From contig JAJCZZ010000021.1 of NCBI GenBank assembly GCA_029262115.1, forward strand, positions 1-64,000: a DNA stretch of 64,000 bases, in the 5' to 3' direction. Below the pieces are notes generated by a model. It was not told the DNA's origin. It searched no databases and worked only from the letters and a program-made list of their open reading frames with translations. The position numbers and the translations under genes were made by a program. The stretch is from Gemmatimonadota bacterium (GTDB lineage Bacteria > Gemmatimonadota > Gemmatimonadetes > Longimicrobiales > Gaopeijiaceae). This document shows positions 17,944 through 25,862 of this stretch, in pieces. Position 1 is the stretch's first letter; each line of letters begins with the position of its first letter.

Positions 17944-18971
17944 CCGGACCCCGGATCCGGCGCGAGGTCGGCGTCGGTCAGGAGGGCATCGGCCTCGAGC
18001 GCCCGCACGAGCCTCCGTCCGATCAGGTCGGGAATCCGCTCGGCCGGGATGCCCGACCCCGGCTTCTTCGCGATCAGGTCGCCCTCCGAGAGGACGTGCC
18101 CGGCCGGGAGCGCTCGCCGAACCACCGTGCTCTTCATGAAGAGGGCGCGCATTTCCGAGAGCTCCTCCGCGACCGCATCCTTGTCCACCGGACGGGCGCG
18201 GGCACGCTCGAGCCAGCGCACTCCCTGAACCAGCCTCCCGAGGGACTCCGGCGTGAGCGACGACCCGACATCGGGCCCGAAGGCCTGGTCGGACAACGCG
18301 ATATGCACTTCGAGGACCGTGGCACCCAGCGCCACGGCCCCGAGCGAGGGCCAGATCGTACCCGAGTGATCCGACAGGCCGACGGGTAGCCCCCACCGCT
18401 CGCGGAAGTCCGGTATCAGGTTCAGACCCACCTTCTCGGGGGGGGTCGGATACATCGAGGTGCACTGGAGAACCGTCAGCGGCAGGCCGAGCGCCCTCAC
18501 GTGCGCAACGGCGGCATCGATCTCGGCGAGAGGGCTCATTCCCGTGGAGAGGTAGACCGGGAGGCCATCGCCTTGCACCGCCTCGATAAGCCCGAGGTTC
18601 CGGACTTCGCCCGACGCGATCTTCCACCCGCACACGCGGACGCGACGGAGCAACTCGACCGCCTCCAGACTGAAGGCGGAGCTCATGAAGCCGAGCCCGA
18701 CCTCGTCGGCGTGTGCCCGCAGCCCCTCCCACTGAGGCTCCGTGAACTCCATCCGCTTCCAGTAGTCGTACCGCGTCTCATCCTGAGGGCTGAACTTCAC
18801 CCGCCACGGTTCGTGGGGCGTCGATTCCGCCGAGGCGATGTGCGTCTGGAACTTCACGACATCGGCGCCCGCGTCGGCCACCGCGTCGATAAACGCGTGG
18901 GCGGTGCCCAGGGACCCGTCGTGGGCCTGTGCGACTTCGGCGATGATCCGTACGCGGTCGTCGGACGCCAA
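17940..18971 (-). CDS. neuB: N-acetylneuraminate synthase family protein with SAF domain
   Basis: Condenses phosphoenolpyruvate with a hexosamine to form a nonulosonic acid. The TIM-barrel domain runs from RIIAEVAQAHDG through AGADVVKFQTH, WKIASGEVRN, YLSTGMS and GLSDHSGT; the C-terminal SAF (antifreeze-like) domain covers about residues 270-343 (ALPAGHVLSEGDL). No ATG lies near the expected start, so I chose TTG 18971, six bases after AGAGAG, giving 343 aa; TTG 18977 is also possible. It heads the region A nonulosonate genes and is only distantly similar to the second synthase at 51902. Confidence 0.9.
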   Translation of the reverse strand: MASDDRVRIIAEVAQAHDGSLGTAHAFIDAVADAGADVVKFQTHIASAESTPHEPWRVKFSPQDETRYDYWKRMEFTEPQWEGLRAHADEVGLGFMSSAFSLEAVELLRRVRVCGWKIASGEVRNLGLIEAVQGDGLPVYLSTGMSPLAEIDAAVAHVRALGLPLTVLQCTSMYPTPPEKVGLNLIPDFRERWGLPVGLSDHSGTIWPSLGAVALGATVLEVHIALSDQAFGPDVGSSLTPESLGRLVQGVRWLERARARPVDKDAVAEELSEMRALFMKSTVVRRALPAGHVLSEGDLIAKKPGSGIPAERIPDLIGRRLVRALEADALLTDADLAPDPGSG

Positions 18972-19195
18972 CGGCAACTCTCTTCGTTTGTCGATTCCGG
19001 GGATGACGCCGGAGCGGGAACAGGATGACGACGGGAATCTAGTGTGCAGATGCGCGGGTGTCCTGAACGGGCCTCGCGACGCCGCGACCGGTCGCCTTCC
19101 GGGACGGTTCGAACTGCGTCCTTGTCGCCTCCGTCGCTTGATTGAACATTTCATGATATCCCCGCCCCGCTCCGCCCCCGCAGGAACCCCACCCC
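18972..19195. promoter_or_regulatory. divergent intergenic region between neuB and the DUF11 lipoprotein
   Basis: About 220 bases with no gene. On the minus strand TAGATT (19036-19041) within ACTAGATTCC is a candidate -10 for neuB, leaving a leader of roughly 60 bases. On the plus strand an AT-richer patch (ttgattgaacatttcatgat, 19138-19157) stands out from its surroundings and could be the promoter for the lipoprotein gene. Neither has a textbook -35. Confidence 0.35.
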
Positions 19196-22100
19196 ATGAT
19201 TCGATCCCGCCTCCGGTACGGCGCCGGCCTCCTGGTCGTCGCCTTTTTCGTGTCTTGCGTGGATGGCGAATCGCCATCCGTTCCTGTCACGTCAACCGCC
19301 TCGGTGGCGGTGGTTCCGGTCTTCCAGGCGATCGTAGGCGATGGCGCTCCGGCGCCGGGTGAGATCTCGCGGATCCGCGTCACCGCGCGACTGGCTTCGG
19401 ACGACTCCGTTCTGGAGACCTTCCTGCGGGAGGTGGATCCGTCGGCGACCGAGTGGACCCTGTCCTTGGAGATCCCGGTTCCGGACGGCGGGGGCGCGAC
19501 GCTCCTCACCATCGAACTCATCAGCGTCACCGACGGCGCCGAGACCGTCGAATGGAGCGGACGCTCCGCGCCGATCCAGCTCACCGCGGGTCCGTCCACC
19601 CAGCCCGTGACTGTGCCGGTGGTTCGGGGTCCCCCTGAGAACATCGGCGTGACCGCGATCTCGGTCACCCCGGATTCAGCACGGATTCCGGAAGGGGGTA
19701 CTGTTCAACTCGAAACGATCGTCTCGACCGACGGGACGGCCGGGACCCGAGCGTTCTGGACGGCGCTCGACCCGACGGTCGGGGTTGACGACAACGGGCT
19801 GGTGACGGGCATCGCGCCCGGCCTGGGCCGTGTCGCCGTGGGGGCCGGAGCGCACGCCGACACGGCCCGGATCTTCGTTGACGCGACGGCGAACGCCGTC
19901 GTCGTGACGCCCGACTCGGTCCTCGTGGACGGCCTGGGCGCTTCCGCGGGGTTCAGCGCATCGGTAGTGGACGCCCGTGGCGCGCCGGTAGCCGGGTACG
20001 ACGTCCAGTGGAGGAGCCTGGATCCGCTGGTTGCCGCCAGCCTCGGCGGTGGTGAGTTCACGTCCCGGTCCGCCGGAAGGGCGCGGGTCGTTGTCCGCGT
20101 CGTGCAGGACTCGACCTTGGCGGATACGGCGTTGGTCGTCGTCTCGCCTCCACCCTTCGACGTGATGGTGCGCAAGACGACACCGTCCGAGCAGGTGGTC
20201 CGCGGCGACACCATCCTGTTCGTGATTGAGGCCGCCAACCTCGGCGAGGGCCCCGCGGGCGAGGTGGTTGTCCGCGACCCCCTGCCGGAGGGCCTCGATT
20301 TCGTCGACGTGACCACCACGGCGGGTGACTACCGTCCGGCGGACGGCGCCTGGAGCGTCGGGCTGTTGTCGTCGGGAGCGACCCAGAGGCTGACGATTCG
20401 TGCGGTGGTGACGGCCGCGGCGGGTAGTCGGATCCTCAACGTCGCGCGTCTCGTCGGTGTGGCGGCGGACGCGGACCCCCTGCCGGACAACAACGAGGCC
20501 TCGGCGGCCGTCGAGGTGTTGGCGCGACGAGCCGATCTGGCCATCGCCAAGACGGTGGACCGAGGACGTGTGACACCCGGCGATACCGTGGTCTTCCGCG
20601 TAGGCCTGCGGAACCTCGGACCGCACACCGCTCGCTCGGTCCGGGTCCGGGACCTCCTTCCCGCCCGTCTCGACCTCCTGGAGGCCGCGGCCACGGGGGG
20701 CCGGCTGTCGGCGGATTCCCTCATCTGGAGGTTCGACTCCATCCGAGCGGGAGACGAATTCATACTCGAAGTGATCACGCGAGCGGGTGATTTCCGTCCC
20801 GACGAAGCGGGCACGGTCAATGTGGCCCGGATCGAGTCGAGCGGGACCACCGACCCGAACGCCGCCAATCAACGCGCGGAAGCCGAAGTGGTCATCGACC
20901 GGGTGCGAGCCGACATCGCGCTGTCGAAGACCGCCGACCGGTCGCAGGCGTCGGTCGGCGATACCGTCGGGTTCCGCGTGGTCGTGGTAAACCGTGGGCC
21001 GGGTCGAGCCACGGAGGTCCGGGTTCAGGAAGCGATCGACAGCACGGCGTTCATGGTCGTCTCCGGTCGCGTGACCGAGGGGCAGGTCGACACGGCCCGG
21101 GCCCTCTGGTCGATCGGTGTCATGGTTCCCGGTCAGGCCGACACGTTGGAGCTACTCGCCACGGTTGAGGCGGGCGCCAGCGGTCGGACGGTATTCAATC
21201 GTGCGTACAGCCTCGGACTGCGGGACGAGGTCGACCCGGACGCCAGCAACGACACGGCCACGGTGGCGGTATCGGCGGGAGCAAACACCACGGATCTACG
21301 GGTCCTGAAGACGGCGGACCGGTCGACTGCGTTCGAACGGGATACGGTCAAGTTCGTGGTCCTCGTCCAGAACGCGGGCCCCGCGCCCGTCGATAGTCTC
21401 GTGGTGCAGGACAGCCTATTCGCAGGACTGTCCTACCTGTCCCACAGCCTCCGTCGGGGGACGTTCGACCCGCAGACCGGCCGGTGGAATCTCGGAGCGA
21501 TGGCTGTCGGCCGGCTGGACACGCTCGAACTCTTGGCCACCGTGCAGTCGGGACGCGCAGGGTCCACGGTGCACAATACGGCGTTCCTGAGGAGTTGGAC
21601 TGGAGCGTCGGATTCCGACACCCAGGACAATGGCCAGACCGCGTCCGTTTCGATCCAAGGAGTGGATCTCTCCGTCGTGAAGTCGGCCGCCGACACCGTC
21701 GTGTCCGAGGGAGACACAGTCCGGTTCACGGTCCGCCTTACGAATCATTCGTCACGCACGGTGACCAACGTCGTCGTGCGGGATACGGTCCCGCAGGGCC
21801 TGGTGTTCGTCAAGGACTCGCTCAGTTCCGGCATCTTCACTTCGGGAACGGGTCAATGGTCGGTGCCGTCGGTGGCTTCGGGGGCGACGGAGGAACTTCG
21901 AACGGTGTACGTCGTCTCGTCCGGCCAGGGAGGTCGCCAGATCCGCAACGAAGCGAGGCGCGAGGCGGGCGACCAGACCGATACGCAGCCGTCGAACGAC
22001 GTCTCCACCGCCGAGGTCCGCGTCCGGCCCGCGAACGCGGACGTGCAGATTTCGAAGTCGGCCGGGTCGAGCACGGCGTTCGAGACGGATACCCTCGACT

Positions 22101-22924
22101 TCACCATCGTGGCGAAGAACGTCGGGCCGGCATCCGTCGACAGCCTTGTGGTTCGTGACTCTCTGTCGGCCGGCCTGAGCTACGTATCGCATCAGGGGCC
22201 CGGATCGTTCGACGCCGGCACCGGCCGGTGGACAGTCGGCTCGCTGGCCGCCGGAAAAGCAGACACGATTCGTCTCCGCTATCGAGTGCATATCGGTCAG
22301 GCGAACAAGACAGTTTCCAACTCCGCGCTCGCAGTGGGTCGGTCGTCCGGGACCGTCGACCCTGACTCCAGCAACGATCAAGCCTCCACCTCCGTGAGCA
22401 TCCAGGGGATCGACCTGGCCATGCACAAGGAGGCGAGCCATTCGTTCGCCGCCGTGGGCGATACAGTCCGATTCGTCGTCCGCGCCGAGAACAAGTCGAA
22501 CAAGCGGCTGACGAACGTGGTCATCCGGGATACGATCCCGGCCGCGCTCATGTTCGTGGATTCGATCGTCGGGAACGGCTCCTACGATCGCAGCACTGGA
22601 CTTTGGACGATGCCCTCGATGGCTCCGCTTGCGTCGGACAGCCTGGTCGTCCGAGTCGTCGTTCCATCGGCACCGCCCGGCACGCGGTTCAGGAACGAGG
22701 CCCAGCGCGTGTCCACGGATCAGACCGACACGAACCCGGAGAATGATGTCGCAACCGTCGAGGTCGAGGTGTACAGCAACGTCAACACGCTTTCACCGAG
22801 TTCCGGCCCCCTCCCTCAAGAGGATCGCTCCGTCTCACTCCCCAGGGTCGACCACTTCCCGCGCCCGATCACCACGTGGTCGAGGACGGGGATCCCCAGG
22901 GCCCGGCCGGCCGACGCCAACTGA
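19196..22924 (+). CDS. surface lipoprotein with Big-like and seven DUF11-type repeats
   Basis: A 1242-aa secreted protein. The N terminus has basic residues, a hydrophobic run and VVAFFVSC, a plausible lipobox ending at Cys21. Two Ig-like (Big_2-type) segments follow near 157 and 236 (each starting VTPDS). Then seven DUF11-type beta-sandwich repeats start near residues 321, 446, 572, 699, 823, 948 and 1072, each with an opening like ADLAIAKT, a GDTVxF strand and an NxGP motif or degenerate form. No C-terminal anchor or sorting signal is seen. The last ~36 codons run antisense into radC. It is probably an outer-surface structural or adhesive protein; no enzymatic motif is visible. Confidence 0.85.
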   Translation: MIRSRLRYGAGLLVVAFFVSCVDGESPSVPVTSTASVAVVPVFQAIVGDGAPAPGEISRIRVTARLASDDSVLETFLREVDPSATEWTLSLEIPVPDGGGATLLTIELISVTDGAETVEWSGRSAPIQLTAGPSTQPVTVPVVRGPPENIGVTAISVTPDSARIPEGGTVQLETIVSTDGTAGTRAFWTALDPTVGVDDNGLVTGIAPGLGRVAVGAGAHADTARIFVDATANAVVVTPDSVLVDGLGASAGFSASVVDARGAPVAGYDVQWRSLDPLVAASLGGGEFTSRSAGRARVVVRVVQDSTLADTALVVVSPPPFDVMVRKTTPSEQVVRGDTILFVIEAANLGEGPAGEVVVRDPLPEGLDFVDVTTTAGDYRPADGAWSVGLLSSGATQRLTIRAVVTAAAGSRILNVARLVGVAADADPLPDNNEASAAVEVLARRADLAIAKTVDRGRVTPGDTVVFRVGLRNLGPHTARSVRVRDLLPARLDLLEAAATGGRLSADSLIWRFDSIRAGDEFILEVITRAGDFRPDEAGTVNVARIESSGTTDPNAANQRAEAEVVIDRVRADIALSKTADRSQASVGDTVGFRVVVVNRGPGRATEVRVQEAIDSTAFMVVSGRVTEGQVDTARALWSIGVMVPGQADTLELLATVEAGASGRTVFNRAYSLGLRDEVDPDASNDTATVAVSAGANTTDLRVLKTADRSTAFERDTVKFVVLVQNAGPAPVDSLVVQDSLFAGLSYLSHSLRRGTFDPQTGRWNLGAMAVGRLDTLELLATVQSGRAGSTVHNTAFLRSWTGASDSDTQDNGQTASVSIQGVDLSVVKSAADTVVSEGDTVRFTVRLTNHSSRTVTNVVVRDTVPQGLVFVKDSLSSGIFTSGTGQWSVPSVASGATEELRTVYVVSSGQGGRQIRNEARREAGDQTDTQPSNDVSTAEVRVRPANADVQISKSAGSSTAFETDTLDFTIVAKNVGPASVDSLVVRDSLSAGLSYVSHQGPGSFDAGTGRWTVGSLAAGKADTIRLRYRVHIGQANKTVSNSALAVGRSSGTVDPDSSNDQASTSVSIQGIDLAMHKEASHSFAAVGDTVRFVVRAENKSNKRLTNVVIRDTIPAALMFVDSIVGNGSYDRSTGLWTMPSMAPLASDSLVVRVVVPSAPPGTRFRNEAQRVSTDQTDTNPENDVATVEVEVYSNVNTLSPSSGPLPQEDRSVSLPRVDHFPRPITTWSRTGIPRARPADAN

Positions 22925-23514
22925 CGGGTGACCGCCCGGTCCTCGGCGGAGGGGGTCGGGTCGCCGGAAGGGTGGTTGTGGACGAGGATGACCGCAGCCG
23001 CCCCCTCGGACACCGCAGCGCGGAAGACCTCGCGTGGGTGGATGAGGGACGCGTCCAGGATCCCCCGCGTCACGGCCACCTCACGCACGACCCGGTGGCG
23101 TGTGTTCAGAAGGAGCGCATGAAACTCCTCCTGTTGCAGGTCACGCATCCGCGACGCCATGCGTCGGTAGACATCCTCCGGCCCTCGAATCGGAGCCTCC
23201 TCCGCGTCCGCCGGTTCGTGCGCCGCTCGTCGCCCCAGTTCGAGCGCCGCGAGCACCCGCGCGGCCGTCGCGCTTCCCACGCCGTCCGCCTGCTCCATCG
23301 TCCCGCCGTCCATAGCGGCCAGGCGCTCCAGTGATCCGTCCACGAGATCCAGGAGCGCTTCGGCCACGCTGAAGGCCGAGCCGCCTGGGCCGCCACTCCC
23401 GACGAGGATCGTGAGGAGTTCTCGCACGGACAGATGCCGGGCGCCGAGCGTACGAAGTCGTTCGCGTGGTCGGTCGGACAAGCGCCATGCGTGGATCGGG
23501 CGGGTGGGCGGCAT
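22816..23514 (-). CDS. radC: RadC/JAB-domain protein
   Basis: MPN/JAB (JAMM) family protein of 232 aa. The N-terminal half has helix-hairpin-helix-like sequence (LAAMDGGTMEQADGVGSATAARVLAALELG), and the C-terminal half has the metal site HNHPSGDPTPSAED preceded by the conserved Glu region. Despite the name, a direct DNA-repair role for RadC is doubtful in the literature. Its 3' end overlaps the end of the convergent lipoprotein gene by 109 bases, so no terminator fits between them. It is the last gene of a minus-strand run from tsaE. Confidence 0.93.
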   Translation of the reverse strand: MPPTRPIHAWRLSDRPRERLRTLGARHLSVRELLTILVGSGGPGGSAFSVAEALLDLVDGSLERLAAMDGGTMEQADGVGSATAARVLAALELGRRAAHEPADAEEAPIRGPEDVYRRMASRMRDLQQEEFHALLLNTRHRVVREVAVTRGILDASLIHPREVFRAAVSEGAAAVILVHNHPSGDPTPSAEDRAVTRQLASAGRALGIPVLDHVVIGRGKWSTLGSETERSS

Positions 23515-23572
23515 TACGGAGGATGCCCCCGGGCGACGGCCCGGGACATGGACGGTTGGGGCCGGGGGCCGG

Positions 23573-24070
23573 TCAGGTCGCCGGTGGATCCTCCAAATCG
23601 TTTATTTCCTGCGTACTACCGAGCGTCGCTTGCATGAGGATCGCGTCCTCCGGCGGATCGTCGTAGTAGCCCTTCCGCCGGCCCAGCTCCTCGAACCCGA
23701 AGTCCTGGTAGAGCGCGCGCGCGACGCTATTGGAGACCCGAACTTCGAGGAAGAGGTGGCGGACGCCCCGTGCGCCGGCGACTTCGATGACACGCTTCAG
23801 AAGCCGCCGCCCGAGTCCCTTGCGCCGATGCGACGGCGCCACCGCGACGTTGGAGAGTTCTCCCTGGTCGAGGATGCACCAGACGACGGCGTACCCCACC
23901 ACCGTGCTTCCTTCGACCGCCGTCAGGAGTTCGACGGCGTCCCGCGCAAGCAGCGCATGAAAGGTGTCCTCCCGCCAGGGACTGCTGAACGAAGCCACTT
24001 CGATGGCCGCCACCTGGGCGACATCGGCTGCGATCATCGACCGGATTTCGAGCACGTCGGTCGCGGCCAC
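23573..24070 (-). CDS. rimI: ribosomal-protein-S18-alanine N-acetyltransferase
   Basis: GNAT acetyltransferase of 165 aa with the acetyl-CoA pyrophosphate loop RRKGLGRRLL near residue 85 and the RimI-type ending (FEELGRRKGYYDDPPEDAILMQ). It acetylates the N-terminal alanine of ribosomal protein S18. The GTG start touches the stop of tsaB, the usual rimI-tsaB linkage, which supports the assignment. Confidence 0.92.
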   Translation of the reverse strand: MAATDVLEIRSMIAADVAQVAAIEVASFSSPWREDTFHALLARDAVELLTAVEGSTVVGYAVVWCILDQGELSNVAVAPSHRRKGLGRRLLKRVIEVAGARGVRHLFLEVRVSNSVARALYQDFGFEELGRRKGYYDDPPEDAILMQATLGSTQEINDLEDPPAT

Positions 24071-24792
24071 TATCCCGCCCGCGCCCGCTCGGCGTTCGAG
24101 GGGCGGACGTACCGAGGCTCCCAGGTGCTCAGATCGGTGACCGGGGCCGCGTCTTCGGCGAGTTGATATGCGCGGAACAGCCCTGCCGCGGTGACGGTCC
24201 CGGACGGGACACCCACCACTTCATGACCGGCCGCTTCGAGACGCACGCGGTGCCGGACCGCGCCGTCGCCCATGAACACGACGCTGGCCGGGAGCGTGCA
24301 CGCCAGGACGTCGTCGACGGTGCCGCCGTGGGTCTGGATCAGGGTCGTCAGGCGCGTACCCTCGTCCACCCGGTAGCAGGCGCCGTACACACGGTCGCCA
24401 CGGGCATCGAACAGGACGTAGCGCGGGGTATCGGGGCCGCCTGTTCGCTCGGACACGATCGCACCACCGGCGTCCCCCGCCGTGCTATCCGTAGTCACGG
24501 CCGCCGCCGCCAACGAACAGATCGGCCAGATCGGGATGCCCAGCGCGTGGGCAAGTCCCTTCGCGGTGGCCGCGGCGATACGGACCCCGGTGAAGGAACC
24601 GGGACCCTCGCCGACGAGGATCGCGGTCAGGTCGAACGGAGTAAGGCCGACCGCCTCGAGCATGCGCGCCAGATCGGGAAGGAGCCGGCTGGCCTGAACC
24701 CGCCGGCCGACGTCGACCTGCGCGACGAGGACGCCTTCGGAGAAGACGGCCGCTACCCCACCATCGCCGGAGGCGTCGAACGCGACGATCAC
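24070..24792 (-). CDS. tsaB: tRNA threonylcarbamoyladenosine modification protein TsaB
   Basis: ASKHA-fold partner of TsaD in t6A37 tRNA modification, 240 aa. The N-terminal VIVAFDASG strand and GPGSFTGVRIAAATAKGLAHALGIP near residue 60 are diagnostic. I set the start at GTG 24792, two bases past the stop of the Wzz-like gene, because family similarity begins exactly there. Upstream in-frame sequence up to 24855 would overlap that gene. The tsaE partner is at 28417. Confidence 0.94.
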   Translation of the reverse strand: MIVAFDASGDGGVAAVFSEGVLVAQVDVGRRVQASRLLPDLARMLEAVGLTPFDLTAILVGEGPGSFTGVRIAAATAKGLAHALGIPIWPICSLAAAAVTTDSTAGDAGGAIVSERTGGPDTPRYVLFDARGDRVYGACYRVDEGTRLTTLIQTHGGTVDDVLACTLPASVVFMGDGAVRHRVRLEAAGHEVVGVPSGTVTAAGLFRAYQLAEDAAPVTDLSTWEPRYVRPSNAERARAG

Positions 24793-24794
24793 GT

Positions 24795-25862
24795 TCAGGA
24801 GTCGTTCGGTCCCCGCCCAAAGACACGTCCGAAGTCCCCACGGGTATCCCGCCACGCACGACGCAGTTCGGCGCGTGACTCCGGATCGCCGGCGAATGCG
24901 CCATTCCGGACGAGGACAACCGCCGTACCCGCGGCGACACCCAGCAGCAAGCCGACGAGTCCCTTGAGAATCGTGTTTCGGGCCTCCCGGCGGGAAGGAA
25001 CCACGGGGTGCTCGACGACCGTGACCACGGGCGTGTTCCGCACCTCCTGGAGGCGCGCCTGCTCATACGCTTCGACGAGGCCGGTGTATACCTGCTGGCG
25101 CATCTCCAACTCGCGGTCGAGGCGCTCGTACTCGAACGTCAACTCAGGCGAATCACGGAACTGGCGATTCTGTTGAAGGAAAGTTTGGAGTCCTCGTTCC
25201 GCGGTGAACAGGGTCTCCTTCGCGTCCTCGACGCGAGTCTCGAGGAACGCGCGTTCGGCGCGGGCATCCGTCTGTCGAGACTCTACGTTGAATTCGTGAA
25301 CCCGATCAAGGATCGCCTGAGCGACGCGTTGCGACACCTGCGGCCATGCCGTGGTCACAGACACCGTCACCATGGACGTCTGGATGTCCACCCCGACCCC
25401 TAGAGCGGCCTGGCGGAACCATCGGAGAGCCTCCTCCAATCGCTCCCCCTCCGTCTCGCCACTCACGCCGCTGAGCTCTACCAAGGTCACCGAGTCGGAG
25501 CCTTCGGGATCGTCGAGTGGGAGTACCATCACGGGCTCCAGGATCTCCCGGGAGCGTACGAGTTCGCCGTAGAACTCCGGACTGTTTCCACCCGACATCG
25601 CGCCACCGAGTTGGACGCCGAATCGACCCGCCAACCCTGCGAAGTTCCCGATCGGGTTCTGGGACGCTTGCTGCGGCGTGAAGGACGCGACCGACTGAAA
25701 GCGGGGCGCCGGGACTCTCGCCACGACAACGCCCAGGACGAGCCCCGCGATACCGAGACCCGCCAGCACGTATCGACTGCGGAGCAACGCCGCCACAATA
25801 CGCGACAGGGAGAGGTCGTCCGGAGACCGGGTGGACGGAGGCGGGTCCATGGACGGGCTCAT
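24795..25862 (-). CDS. Wzz-type polysaccharide chain-length determinant
   Basis: Inner-membrane polysaccharide co-polymerase of 355 aa. It has a first transmembrane helix at about 31-49 (YVLAGLGIAGLVLGVVVAR), a periplasmic domain with long predicted helices around residues 200-280, and a second helix at about 297-317 ahead of a short cytoplasmic tail. There is no kinase domain, so it is the Wzz rather than Wzc type. It overlaps the wza-like gene (ATGA), and the two would together set chain length and export. Confidence 0.88.
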   Translation of the reverse strand: MSPSMDPPPSTRSPDDLSLSRIVAALLRSRYVLAGLGIAGLVLGVVVARVPAPRFQSVASFTPQQASQNPIGNFAGLAGRFGVQLGGAMSGGNSPEFYGELVRSREILEPVMVLPLDDPEGSDSVTLVELSGVSGETEGERLEEALRWFRQAALGVGVDIQTSMVTVSVTTAWPQVSQRVAQAILDRVHEFNVESRQTDARAERAFLETRVEDAKETLFTAERGLQTFLQQNRQFRDSPELTFEYERLDRELEMRQQVYTGLVEAYEQARLQEVRNTPVVTVVEHPVVPSRREARNTILKGLVGLLLGVAAGTAVVLVRNGAFAGDPESRAELRRAWRDTRGDFGRVFGRGPNDS

